Positions 36,289 through 45,406 of a DNA stretch of 64,000 nt are shown piece after piece. Positions within the stretch are counted from its first letter, which is position 1. Each line of letters starts with the position of its first letter. The position numbers were made by a program, and so were the translations under genes. Source of the stretch: an uncultured Romboutsia sp. (GTDB taxonomy: Bacteria > Bacillota > Clostridia > Peptostreptococcales > Peptostreptococcaceae); NCBI GenBank assembly GCA_937880075.1, contig CALFLM010000060.1:1-64000 (forward strand), given 5' to 3'. The notes beneath the pieces are model-generated. The model worked only from the letters and a program-made list of their open reading frames with translations. It was not told where the DNA came from and ran no database searches.

Positions 36289-37662
36289 ATGAATAGTCTA
36301 ACAATATCAGAACTAGCAATTGCTACAAAAGGAAAATTAGTAATTGGAAATGAAAATGACACTATAAATGATGTAGTTATAGATAGTAGAAAAGCAAATA
36401 AAGATAATGTATTTGTTGCTGTAATAGGAGAAAACTTAGACGGTCATCAATTTATGCAATCAGCATATGAAAATGGATGTAAAACATTCATAAAAAATGC
36501 AAGTAGTAGCATAAAATTAAATAGTTCGGATATAAATTTAATAGAAGTAAAAGATACTCAAATAGCATTAGGTGATATTGCTAAATATTATAAAGAAAAA
36601 TTTGATATACCATATATAGGAGTAACAGGTAGTGTTGGAAAAACAACAACAAGAGATATGATATATGCTACAGTTTCTTCAAGATTTAATACACTAAAGA
36701 ATCAAGGTAACTTAAATAATCACTTTGGAGTTCCTTTAACTTTATTTAACTTAGATGATTCTTATGAGTGTGCAGTTATAGAAATGGGCATGTCACATTT
36801 TAAAGAAATAGAATATTTAGCAAATATAGTAAATCCTAGAATAGGGGTTATATCGAATATAGGTTTATCACACATTGAAAACTTAGGTTCTCAAGAAGGT
36901 ATATTAAAAGCAAAAATGGAAATAGCAACTAACTTTGATGAATCGAATACTTTGGTTGTTAACGGAGATGATAAATTTTTAGTAACTTTAAAGGAAAAAA
37001 ATCTTAATTACAAATTAAAAACATTTGGTTTTAATAAAGATAATGATATATACTGCGAAAGTTATACAATGAATGAAGAAGATTTAACTTTTATATGCTA
37101 TATAGATGGCAAAAAAGAAGAGATATTTATACCTACAGTAGGAGAACACAACATATATAATGCAATGGCAGCTATATTAGTAGGGAATGAATTAAATATA
37201 TCTTTAGAAGATATAAAATGTGGATTAAGAAACTTTAAAGCAACTAAAATGAGATTAGACATAATAAAAAATGATAAAATGACAATAATTAATGATGCAT
37301 ACAATGCAAGCCCTGACTCTATGGAAGCTGCTTTAAAAATACTTGGAAGATACAAAAATAGAAAAGTAGCTATACTTGGAGATATGTTTGAAATGGGTGA
37401 ACATACTGAGTATGGGCACCGTTTAGTAGGAAAATGTGCTATAGATAATACAAATATACTAATAGCTATAGGAAAAGACGCAAAATTTATGTGTGAAGAA
37501 GCTAGAACTTTAGGGTTTGATAAAAACAATATACATCATTTTAATACAAAAGAAGAAGCTATAGAAAAAATAGATGAACTTGTAAAAAAAGATGATGTAG
37601 TTTTAATTAAAGCATCTAGAGGTATGGAATTAGAAAAAATAGTAGAATATCTTAATAAATAA
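36289..37662 (+). CDS. murF: UDP-MurNAc-tripeptide:D-Ala-D-Ala ligase
   Basis: A 457-residue Mur ligase that adds D-Ala-D-Ala to the UDP-MurNAc tripeptide. ATP loop GVTGSVGKTTTRD near residue 108, then NQGNLNNHFGVPLTLF, EMGMSHFKEIEYLA, and in the C-terminal domain DAYNASPDSMEAALKIL and LGDMFEMGEHTEYGHR, both typical of MurF. I choose ATG 36289: the AAGGAGG site (36275-36281) lies directly against an upstream TTG (36283), too close to use, but 6-7 bases from 36289. Confidence 0.96.
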   Translation: MNSLTISELAIATKGKLVIGNENDTINDVVIDSRKANKDNVFVAVIGENLDGHQFMQSAYENGCKTFIKNASSSIKLNSSDINLIEVKDTQIALGDIAKYYKEKFDIPYIGVTGSVGKTTTRDMIYATVSSRFNTLKNQGNLNNHFGVPLTLFNLDDSYECAVIEMGMSHFKEIEYLANIVNPRIGVISNIGLSHIENLGSQEGILKAKMEIATNFDESNTLVVNGDDKFLVTLKEKNLNYKLKTFGFNKDNDIYCESYTMNEEDLTFICYIDGKKEEIFIPTVGEHNIYNAMAAILVGNELNISLEDIKCGLRNFKATKMRLDIIKNDKMTIINDAYNASPDSMEAALKILGRYKNRKVAILGDMFEMGEHTEYGHRLVGKCAIDNTNILIAIGKDAKFMCEEARTLGFDKNNIHHFNTKEEAIEKIDELVKKDDVVLIKASRGMELEKIVEYLNK

Positions 37663-37701
37663 TCACAAAAGAGATAGCCATCAAGGGAGAGGAGATATAT
37701 T

Positions 37702-38670
37702 ATGTTAGGAATAACAGAACTTACTTATACAGCATTGATTTCGTTTCTAATAGTAGTTATATTAGGTCCAATATTTATACCTATGTTAACTAAATTTAAA
37801 TTTGGTCAAACGGTAAGAGATGATGGACCAAAAACACATTTAGCTAAAAATGGAACACCTACAATGGGTGGTATATTAATGATAGTAGCTATACTTATAA
37901 CAGGACTTACTAGAAGTAAAGTAGGACCAGATATGGTTATAGGCCTTATATGTATATTCGGATTTGGATTAATAGGGTTTATAGACGACTTTATAATAAT
38001 AAAAAAGAGAAGATCATTAGGACTTAAGCCTTGGCAAAAGATAGTGATGCAATTTGCATTAGCTTTATATGTGGCTAATTATCAATATACTGCATCTGCA
38101 AGTGCACCACAACTTATGGTACCATTTACAGATATAGCAATAAATTTAGGATCATTATATGTTCCTATAATGGTATTTGTAATAGTTGGAACAGTTAATG
38201 CCGTTAATTTAACAGATGGTTTAGACGGATTAGCATCAGGAATAACATTAATAGTATCTACATTCTTTATGTTACTTGCATCTTATTCAGGTGTTGCAAA
38301 TACAGAAGTTGCTGTATTAGCGGCAGCTACTATTGGTGCTTGTTTAGGATTTTTAGGATTTAATGCGTATCCTGCAAGAATATTTATGGGTGATACTGGT
38401 TCAATGGCTTTAGGTGGAGCTGTTGTTGCCTTTGCTATATTAACAAATAGTGTACTTTTAATACCATTAGTTGGTGGTATATACTTTGCAGAAGCTATAT
38501 CAGTTATACTTCAAGTAGCATCATTTAAATTAACAGGAAAAAGAATATTCAAAATGGCTCCTATACATCATCATTTTGAACAATGTGGATGGCCTGAAAC
38601 TAAAGTAGTATTCACATTCTGGATAGTAACTGTAGTACTTGCTTGGATAGGCATAATAGCAATATTCTAA
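37702..38670 (+). CDS. mraY: Phospho-MurNAc-pentapeptide translocase
   Basis: A 322-residue membrane enzyme with about ten helices that makes lipid I from UDP-MurNAc-pentapeptide and undecaprenyl phosphate. Signatures: DDGPKTHLAKNGTPTMGGI near residue 40, GFIDDFIIIKKRRSLGL near 92, NAVNLTDGLDGLASG near 168, GFNAYPARIFMGDTGSMALGG near 222, and the MAPIHHHFEQCGWPE loop near 285. It sits between murF and murD with 39 and 16 bp spacing, in one operon. Confidence 0.97.
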   Translation: MLGITELTYTALISFLIVVILGPIFIPMLTKFKFGQTVRDDGPKTHLAKNGTPTMGGILMIVAILITGLTRSKVGPDMVIGLICIFGFGLIGFIDDFIIIKKRRSLGLKPWQKIVMQFALALYVANYQYTASASAPQLMVPFTDIAINLGSLYVPIMVFVIVGTVNAVNLTDGLDGLASGITLIVSTFFMLLASYSGVANTEVAVLAAATIGACLGFLGFNAYPARIFMGDTGSMALGGAVVAFAILTNSVLLIPLVGGIYFAEAISVILQVASFKLTGKRIFKMAPIHHHFEQCGWPETKVVFTFWIVTVVLAWIGIIAIF

Positions 38671-38686
38671 TTCGGGGGTATAAACA

Positions 38687-40045
38687 ATGAATCTAAAAAA
38701 TAAAAAAGTTTTATTAGTAGGTCTAGCAAAAACTGGTATATCTACAATTAAACACTTGAATAGATTAGGCGCAAAAGTAGTTGTGAATGATATAAAAGAT
38801 AAAGATAAGTTAAAAGATATATTAGACGAACTTTCTGATTTAAGCAATGTAGAATATATATTAGGATATCATCCTGAAAATGTAGATGATATAGATATGA
38901 CAGTTGTATCCCCAGGAGTACCATTAGATTTACCTTTTATATTAAAGTTAAAATCTAAAAATATAGAGATAATAGGGGAAGTAGAATTAGCTTATAGGCT
39001 TTCTAAAAATCCTATATTTATAGGTATAACAGGAACCAATGGAAAAACAACTACAACATCCTTAGTAGGAGAAATATTTAAAAAGGCTAGTAGAGATACT
39101 TATATAGTTGGAAATATAGGAAATCCTGTAATAGATACAGTGGATGTTGCCAATGAAAATTCTGTATTAGTTACAGAGTTAAGTAGTTTCCAACTTGAAA
39201 GTATAGATACTTTTAAACCTCGTGTAAGTGCAATAATAAACTTTACAGAGGACCATTTAAATAGACACCATACTATGAAAGCTTACATGGAAGCTAAGGC
39301 TAGAATATTTGAAAATCAAGATAGCAAAGATTTTTGTGTATTAAATTATGATGATAAAGATGTAAGAGCTTTATCAGATAATGTAAAAGCTAAAAAAATA
39401 TTTTTTTCTAGGAAAAAAAGTTTAGAGTGTGGAATATATTTAGATGAGAACCAAAATATCATTATAAATATAGGTAAAAAAATTACACTTTTAAATAAAG
39501 ATGAACTTAGTCTCCCTGGAGACCATAATCTAGAAAATTGTATGGCAGCTGCCGCAATAGCATATGTATCTAATATAGATATAGATGTTATAAGAAAAGT
39601 ATTAAAAACTTTTGCTGGAGTTGAACATAGACAAGAGTTTGTAAGAAACTTAAATGGAATAATGTTTGTAAATGACTCGAAAGCTACAAATCCAGACTCA
39701 AGTATAAAAGCTGTTCAATCTTATAATAGACCAATAGTATTAATAGCTGGAGGCATGGATAAACAAAGTAGTTTTGATGAATTTTTAGATGCATCAAAAG
39801 AAAATGTATATGCATTAGTTTTATTAGGAGAAACTGCACAAAAGATAAAAGAATGTGCTCAAAATAAAGGATTTGATAATATAACTGTAGTAAAAGATAT
39901 GAAGGAAGCTGTAGACGCTTCTTACCAAATTGCTAAAGATGGAGATGTAGTTTTATTATCACCTGCATGTGCAAGTTGGGATATGTATAAAAGTTTTGAA
40001 GTAAGGGGTATTGACTTCAAAGATAATGTAAACAATTTAAGGTAA
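38687..40045 (+). CDS. murD: UDP-MurNAc-L-Ala:D-Glu ligase
   Basis: A 452-residue Mur ligase that adds D-glutamate to UDP-MurNAc-L-alanine. N-terminal Rossmann-like stretch VLLVGLAKTGISTIKHL, ATP loop IGITGTNGKTTTTSLV near residue 112, ELSSFQLESIDTFKP near 163, NFTEDHLNRHHTM near 182, NDSKATNPDSSIKAVQSY near 325, and SPACASWDMYKSFEVRGIDF near 425, which is typical of MurD. It follows mraY and precedes the SEDS gene by 34 bp. Confidence 0.97.
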   Translation: MNLKNKKVLLVGLAKTGISTIKHLNRLGAKVVVNDIKDKDKLKDILDELSDLSNVEYILGYHPENVDDIDMTVVSPGVPLDLPFILKLKSKNIEIIGEVELAYRLSKNPIFIGITGTNGKTTTTSLVGEIFKKASRDTYIVGNIGNPVIDTVDVANENSVLVTELSSFQLESIDTFKPRVSAIINFTEDHLNRHHTMKAYMEAKARIFENQDSKDFCVLNYDDKDVRALSDNVKAKKIFFSRKKSLECGIYLDENQNIIINIGKKITLLNKDELSLPGDHNLENCMAAAAIAYVSNIDIDVIRKVLKTFAGVEHRQEFVRNLNGIMFVNDSKATNPDSSIKAVQSYNRPIVLIAGGMDKQSSFDEFLDASKENVYALVLLGETAQKIKECAQNKGFDNITVVKDMKEAVDASYQIAKDGDVVLLSPACASWDMYKSFEVRGIDFKDNVNNLR

Positions 40046-40079
40046 CCTCTTATCTAGGGAATGGAGGGAAAGCTTTCGC

Positions 40080-41210
40080 ATGGCCAAAGAAGCTTTAAAA
40101 AAACAAATTGATAAGAGTACTAAAACTGAATTCGATAGTGTAATATTTTATACAACTATGACTTTAGTATTTATAGGTATCATTATGGTGTTTAGTGCAA
40201 GTTTTGTTCAATCTGCTTTTAAACACAATGATTCTTATTATTTTCTAAAAAGAAATACTATTTACGCTACTTTAGGATTTATATCTATGATTATAATATC
40301 TAATATAGATTATAGATTTTGGAAGAAAAATGCTAAAGCAATAGGAATAGTATCAGTTATACTACTACTTTTGGTACTAACACCATTAGGTATAAAAGCA
40401 AATGGTGCAAGACGTTGGTTAGGATTTGGAGCATTTACTATACAACCAGCAGAAATTGCAAAATTTGCTACTATTATAATTACAGCAAAGCTTATAGAAA
40501 AAAGATACGATTATATGAAATCTTTAACTAAAGGGGTTTTACCTATTTTAGTAATACCATTTATGTTTTTCGTTTTAATAATGTTTCAACCAAACATGTC
40601 TACGGCAGGAACTATAATATTAGTTACATTTGTTATGATATTTGTAGCAGGTCTTAATATGAAGTTTGTAATAGCTATGTTTGGTAGTGGTGTAGGTCTA
40701 TTTTTACTTTTAGCACTTACATCTGAATATAGATTAAAGCGTATATTATCATTTTTAGACCCATTTCAAGACCCATTAGGGGATGGATATCAGGTTATAC
40801 AAGGTCTATATGCATTAGGATCAGGTGGATTATTTGGAATGGGTCTTGGGAAAAGTCAACAAAAATGGTTTTACATACCCGAACCACAAAATGATTTTAT
40901 ATTTGCTATAATAGGTGAAGAATTAGGTCTTATAGGATGTGCAGTAGTAATAATGTTATTTGTTATACTAGTATATAGATGTGTAAGGATAGCATTAAAT
41001 TGCACGGATATATTTACATGTATGGTTGTAATAGGTATAGGTGCCCAAATAGGAATTCAAGCTGCATTAAATATAGCAGTAGCAACTTCATCGATGCCAG
41101 TTACAGGAGTTGCTTTGCCATTTATAAGCTATGGAGGAACCTCACTTATTATATTTATGAGTGCTGTTGGTATAGTATTAAACATTTCAAAACATGTCAA
41201 AATGAACTAA
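40080..41210 (+). CDS. spoVE: SEDS glycosyltransferase, SpoVE/FtsW type
   Basis: A 376-residue polytopic SEDS-family protein with about ten membrane helices, which polymerises lipid II together with a class B PBP. Conserved stretches: LGFGAFTIQPAEIAKFATII near residue 115, FLDPFQDPLGDGYQVIQGLYALGSGGLFG near 225, PEPQNDFIFAIIGEELGLIG near 265, and PVTGVALPFISYGGTSL near 340. FtsW and SpoVE are close relatives; the neighbouring spoVD-type gene favours SpoVE. A GGAGGG site lies 11 bases before the ATG, a slightly long spacing. Confidence 0.92.
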   Translation: MAKEALKKQIDKSTKTEFDSVIFYTTMTLVFIGIIMVFSASFVQSAFKHNDSYYFLKRNTIYATLGFISMIIISNIDYRFWKKNAKAIGIVSVILLLLVLTPLGIKANGARRWLGFGAFTIQPAEIAKFATIIITAKLIEKRYDYMKSLTKGVLPILVIPFMFFVLIMFQPNMSTAGTIILVTFVMIFVAGLNMKFVIAMFGSGVGLFLLLALTSEYRLKRILSFLDPFQDPLGDGYQVIQGLYALGSGGLFGMGLGKSQQKWFYIPEPQNDFIFAIIGEELGLIGCAVVIMLFVILVYRCVRIALNCTDIFTCMVVIGIGAQIGIQAALNIAVATSSMPVTGVALPFISYGGTSLIIFMSAVGIVLNISKHVKMN

Positions 41211-41224
41211 CAGGAGATGATTAA

Positions 41225-42460
41225 ATGAAAGTCTTATTATCTGGCGGTGGAACTGGAGGACATGTATATCCAGCTATAGCCATCGCAAATAAAATAAAAG
41301 AAGAAAATCCAGACGCAGAAATATTATTCGTAGGAACTGAAAAAGGAATAGAGTCTGAGATAGTTCCTAAATATGGATATGAATTTAAAACAGTAACAGT
41401 TCAAGGATTTAAAAGAAAAATAGATTTAGATAATGTAAAAAGAGTTTTTAAACTATTTAAAGGTTTAGAACAGTCTAGAAAGGTAGTTAAAAAATTTAAA
41501 CCTGATATAGTAATAGGTACAGGAGGATATGTAAGTGGGCCTGTATTATTTAATGCAGCTATGAGCAAGGTTCCAACAGTAGTACATGAACAAAATTCTT
41601 TCCCAGGTGTTACTAATAAAATACTTGCTAAAATGGTTACAACAGTATTAACTAGTTTTGAAGACTCACACCAAAGATTCCCAGAAGATACTAGAGAAAA
41701 ACTAGTTCTTACAGGAAATCCAGTTAGAAAAGAAATATTAGTAGCTAGAAAATCTATATCAAGAAGAAATTTAGGGATAACAGAAGATAAAAAAATGGTT
41801 CTTTGTTATGGTGGTAGTGGAGGATCTAGAAAAATAAATGATGCTATGAGATTAGTAGTTAGAAATATGGTTAAAGATGATGTTGCTTTTATATTTGCTA
41901 CTGGAAAGTCATATTATGATGAATTTATAAGTTCTATAGAAGATTTAAACTTAAAGCCATATCAAAGAGTAGTTCCATATTTAGAGGATATGGCAAATGC
42001 TCTAGCTGCAAGTGATTTAGTTATAGGAAGTGCAGGTGCTATATCATTAGCTGAAATAACTGCACTTGGAAAACCATCTATAATAATACCAAAAGCATAT
42101 ACTGCAGAAAATCATCAAGAGTATAATGCTAAAAGTATAGAAAATCAAGGTGCAGGGATTGCTATACTTGAAAAGAACTTAACAGATGTAAGTTTAAATA
42201 CTGCAGTAACTAGACTTTTAGGAAATAGAGAAGAACTATTAGAAATGGCGAATAAAAGTAAGGAAATAGGAAAGCCAGAAGCTATAGATCTTATATATGA
42301 TGAAATTTTAAAAATATATAACGATAATAATAAGAAAAATGCACCTAAAAAAGAAAATAAAAAATCTAAAAAAGAAGAAAATACTGACACTAATGTAGAT
42401 TCAGATAAAAAAGAAGATACAAATAGTCAAGGTAAAGTAATAGGAATAAAGAAAAAGTAA
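41225..42460 (+). CDS. murG: Lipid II synthase (UDP-GlcNAc transferase) with charged tail
   Basis: A 411-residue GT-B glycosyltransferase that adds GlcNAc to lipid I at the inner membrane face. It begins MKVLLSGGGTGGHVYPAIAIA and has GTGGYVSGPVLFNAAM near residue 98, HEQNSFPGVTNKIL near 122, GGSGGSRKIN near 197, and GSAGAISLAEITALGKPSIIIPKAYTAENHQ near 265. The last 45 or so residues are a low-complexity tail very rich in K, E, N and D that goes beyond the usual 355-365 residues of the family. The tail is probably disordered and may contact other wall proteins or the membrane; this is inference. Confidence 0.95.
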   Translation: MKVLLSGGGTGGHVYPAIAIANKIKEENPDAEILFVGTEKGIESEIVPKYGYEFKTVTVQGFKRKIDLDNVKRVFKLFKGLEQSRKVVKKFKPDIVIGTGGYVSGPVLFNAAMSKVPTVVHEQNSFPGVTNKILAKMVTTVLTSFEDSHQRFPEDTREKLVLTGNPVRKEILVARKSISRRNLGITEDKKMVLCYGGSGGSRKINDAMRLVVRNMVKDDVAFIFATGKSYYDEFISSIEDLNLKPYQRVVPYLEDMANALAASDLVIGSAGAISLAEITALGKPSIIIPKAYTAENHQEYNAKSIENQGAGIAILEKNLTDVSLNTAVTRLLGNREELLEMANKSKEIGKPEAIDLIYDEILKIYNDNNKKNAPKKENKKSKKEENTDTNVDSDKKEDTNSQGKVIGIKKK

Positions 42461-42465
42461 CATAT

Positions 42466-42527
42466 ATCCCCTCTAGTACATAATTTAAAATTATAGGCAC
42501 TATGATTTTAACAGCACTAGGGGGGAT
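42466..42527 (+). promoter_or_regulatory. Long stem-loop that covers the murA ribosome binding site
   Basis: ATCCCCTCTAGT (42466-42477) pairs over 12 bp (one G-U) with ACTAGGGGGGAT (42516-42527). The right arm contains the murA Shine-Dalgarno sequence AGGGGGG, 6-9 bases before GTG 42533. A small inner palindrome ATAATTTAAAATTAT sits in the loop. There is no T-tract, so it is not a terminator. The stem would hide the ribosome binding site unless opened. Confidence 0.7.
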
Positions 42528-42532
42528 TATTT

Positions 42533-43795
42533 GTGTGTAAATATATAGTTAGTGGTGGAAATAAAATAGAAGGTAGGCTAAATATAAGAGGAGCTAAAAA
42601 TTCTATTTTACCTATAATGGCAGCTACTATACTAAATGAAAATAAAAGTATAATTCATAATGTACCTGATATATCAGATGTTTATATAATGATAAAAATA
42701 TTAGAAAGTATAGGATGTAAAGTTGATTATGAACAAGATACTTTAATCATAGATAGTTCTAATATAAATTCTGGAGAAATAGATGAAGAATATGTTAGAC
42801 AGATGAGGTCATCAATAATAATTATGGGAGCAATGATAGGAAGGCTAAATTATACAAAAATAAGCTATCCGGGAGGATGTGCTATAGGATCAAGACCAAT
42901 AGATTTGCATTTAAAAGCACTTAAGAAACTAGGTATAAGGATAGAAGAAAAAAATGGATATATAAAATGTTTTAAATATAATATAAAAGGAGCCATAATT
43001 AATTTAGAATTTCCAAGTGTTGGGGCAACGGAAAATACTATATTAGCAGCAGTAAAAGCAAAGGGAACAACAAAAATATATAATGCAGCTAGAGAACCGG
43101 AAATAGAAGATTTAGCAAAATTTTTAAATTCTATGGGAGCAAAAATAAATGGAGCAGGAACTAGTTATATAGAAATAGAAGGAGTTAATAAATTAAATGA
43201 AGTTGAATATGAAGTTATACCTGATAGAATTGCAATAGGAACGTATATGGTTGCAAGTGCTATAACTGGTGGAACTTTAGAAGTAGATAAGGTAGTACAA
43301 GATCATATGGAACCGATATGTGATAAGTTAAGACTATCAGGTTGTGACATAAAATATACCAAAGAAGGTTTAATTTTAGTAGCACCTAAAATAATAAAAG
43401 CTGTAGACTTTGTAAAAACTTGTCCTCATCCAGGATTCCCAACTGATATGCAAGCTCAACTTATGGCATTTATGACATTATCAGATGGTTTGAGCGTATT
43501 TCATGAAACTATTTTTGAAAATAGATTTATGCATTGTGCAGAACTCATTAGAATGGGAGCTAATATAAAATATATAACAGAAAATGTATGTATGGTAAAT
43601 GGGGTTGAAAAACTACACAGTGCAAGTGTTAAATCACCGGATTTAAGAGGAGGTGCATCTTTAGTATTAGCAGCACTAGTAGCTGAAGGGAAAACTGAAA
43701 TTAGTGACATATATCATATAGAAAGAGGATATGAAAACTTTGAGAAAGTATTAAGAAGTCTTGGTGCAGATATAATTAAATTAAAAGATAAATAA
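42533..43795 (+). CDS. murA: UDP-GlcNAc 1-carboxyvinyltransferase
   Basis: A 420-residue enzyme of the EPSP synthase fold that adds enolpyruvate to UDP-GlcNAc, the first committed wall step. It begins CKYIVSGGNKIEGRLNIRGAKNS (Lys22-type residue in GAKNS), has the active cysteine in SYPGGCAIGSRPIDLH near residue 118, and CPHPGFPTDMQAQLMAFM near 300, typical of MurA. The start is GTG 42533. Its position between murG and divIB in the cluster is common in Firmicutes that lack murB/murC here. Translation is probably affected by the stem-loop over its ribosome binding site. Confidence 0.96.
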   Translation: MCKYIVSGGNKIEGRLNIRGAKNSILPIMAATILNENKSIIHNVPDISDVYIMIKILESIGCKVDYEQDTLIIDSSNINSGEIDEEYVRQMRSSIIIMGAMIGRLNYTKISYPGGCAIGSRPIDLHLKALKKLGIRIEEKNGYIKCFKYNIKGAIINLEFPSVGATENTILAAVKAKGTTKIYNAAREPEIEDLAKFLNSMGAKINGAGTSYIEIEGVNKLNEVEYEVIPDRIAIGTYMVASAITGGTLEVDKVVQDHMEPICDKLRLSGCDIKYTKEGLILVAPKIIKAVDFVKTCPHPGFPTDMQAQLMAFMTLSDGLSVFHETIFENRFMHCAELIRMGANIKYITENVCMVNGVEKLHSASVKSPDLRGGASLVLAALVAEGKTEISDIYHIERGYENFEKVLRSLGADIIKLKDK

Positions 43796-43813
43796 AGGCC
43801 TTAGGGCCTTTTT
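43794..43813 (+). terminator. Terminator of murA
   Basis: AAAGGCC-TTA-GGGCCTTTTT: short GC-rich stem at the murA stop codon followed by T's. Confidence 0.78.
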
Positions 43814-43954
43814 ATATTTAATAGAGAATTTTAAATCATTCAGTAAAGTAATAAATTTATAAGTTAAAATATAATATAAATTAATATATATGTAGGAAAT
43901 ATCACTATAAAAGTTGTATTTATATATATAATACATATTAAGAGAGGTACATAT

Positions 43955-44692
43955 ATGAAAAAAAATAAAAAAAAGATAAACACGAGTAAGGTAGTTATTA
44001 TTTTTAGTCTTTTATTAATTATAGTTATAGTTTTATATACAGCACTAAATAGTGGAATATTCAATAGTAAGCATATTAAAATTGAGGGAAATAAATATGT
44101 TGAATCTGAGTATATTATAAAAGCTTTAGATATAAAAAATGATAAAAATATATTTAGATATAATATAAAAGATATGGAAGAAAGCTTGCTAAGTAATAGA
44201 TATATTGATAAGATTGAAATAAAAAGATTACTACCAAATACTTTAAAGATTAGTATAATAGAAAAAGAAATAGTGGCAAACTTATATAATGAAGCAGTAT
44301 ATTGTTATATAGATCAAGAAGGCAATTTTATAGATGAAATTGATGAAAATAATAAAGATAATGAAGTAATTATAGTACAGATAGATTATAATATAACTGA
44401 TTCACAGGAGATAAAATTTAAGAATGAAGAGAATAAAAAAAGGTTACTATATTTATTAGAGTACGTAAAAGCAGAAGGTATTTATAAAAAAATAGGTAAT
44501 ATAGACATGACAAAAGCTAATTCTATAAATATGAATACTAAGGATGATATAAATATATTATTAAATAGCGATGAAGAGCTAAGATATAATATATCTAGAT
44601 TAGCAATGATTTTAGCTGATTTACAGAATAAAAAACAAAAAGGAGGAGAAATTGATTTATCTACTGGAAAGTATGCTTTATATAGGCCTTAA
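43955..44692 (+). CDS. divIB: Cell division protein DivIB/FtsQ
   Basis: A 245-residue bitopic protein. A very basic N-terminus (KKNKKKINTSK) leads to one membrane helix (about residues 11-31), then a POTRA domain (about 38-105: IFNSKHIKIEGNKYVESEYIIKALDI...NRYIDKIEIKRLLPNTLKISIIEKE) and a beta domain to the end. It stabilises FtsL-DivIC at the septum. It follows the murA terminator by about 140 bp and starts a unit that continues with the DUF881 genes. AGAGAGG precedes the ATG. Confidence 0.88.
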   Translation: MKKNKKKINTSKVVIIFSLLLIIVIVLYTALNSGIFNSKHIKIEGNKYVESEYIIKALDIKNDKNIFRYNIKDMEESLLSNRYIDKIEIKRLLPNTLKISIIEKEIVANLYNEAVYCYIDQEGNFIDEIDENNKDNEVIIVQIDYNITDSQEIKFKNEENKKRLLYLLEYVKAEGIYKKIGNIDMTKANSINMNTKDDINILLNSDEELRYNISRLAMILADLQNKKQKGGEIDLSTGKYALYRP

Positions 44693-44719
44693 AAATTAAG
44701 TCCAATAGGAGTTGATAGT

Positions 44720-45406
44720 ATGAAAATAAAAATTCCATATAAGAGTGTAGTTGCTTGTAGTATATTTTTAGGTGTATTAATAAGTCTTCAACTTAAGACA
44801 ATCAATTTAGAAAATGGAGGAATGACTACATCTAAAAAAGGTGAGCAACTACTGCTAGAGTTAAAGTCATTAAAAGCAGAATCAAATAGTTTAGAAGAAC
44901 AAATAAATACAATAAAAAAAGATATAGATAAATATAAAGAAAGTGAGGGTGATGATATTTTAAAGTCTGAAATTAAGCATTATGAAGAATTAGCAGGATA
45001 TACAAATGTTAAGGGTCCAGGAATAATAATTAAATTGATAAATAATGGTTCGGGAGATAGTATAATTTATAATTATGACTTAATATTATCTATTGTAAAT
45101 AAACTAAATTCAGCTCAAGCAAGTGCTATATCTATAAATGGAGAAAGAATAGTGTTTGATACATATTTAAACTTAAAAGATGATAGTTTATATATAAACA
45201 ACACTAAAATAAAAGAGCCAATAACTATAAAAGCTATAGGAAATAAAGAAACATTAGAGTCTGCCCTTAGAATTAAGTATGGTATTGCTTGGGATATAGA
45301 AAAGTATTATAACTATAAAGTAGATATAAAAAGTGACGATAATATAAGTATAAATGGTTATGATAAAAAAATAAAAGATATAGATGTTGGTAATTTAAAT
45401 GAATAA
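44720..45406 (+). CDS. DUF881 family membrane-anchored protein (first of pair)
   Basis: A 228-residue protein with one N-terminal membrane helix (about residues 8-26), a coiled coil (about 40-80: LLLELKSLKAESNSLEEQINTIKKDIDKYK) and a DUF881 domain (about 95-220) with GPGIIIKLINNG, NKLNSAQASAISINGERI and the IKAIGN stretch. DUF881 proteins are found beside division genes in Firmicutes and Actinobacteria; their biochemical role is not established. It overlaps the next, related gene by 8 bases, so this is a tandem duplication with coupled translation. Confidence 0.88.
   Translation: MKIKIPYKSVVACSIFLGVLISLQLKTINLENGGMTTSKKGEQLLLELKSLKAESNSLEEQINTIKKDIDKYKESEGDDILKSEIKHYEELAGYTNVKGPGIIIKLINNGSGDSIIYNYDLILSIVNKLNSAQASAISINGERIVFDTYLNLKDDSLYINNTKIKEPITIKAIGNKETLESALRIKYGIAWDIEKYYNYKVDIKSDDNISINGYDKKIKDIDVGNLNE

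Noticed and set aside
37098..37529. A 143-codon open frame on the - strand inside murF
   Set aside because: Shadow of murF without start signal; murF has a complete set of motifs in the other strand.
40979..41224. An 81-codon open frame in another + frame at the end of spoVE
   Set aside because: Overlaps the conserved C-terminus of the SEDS protein in a different frame and has no binding site.
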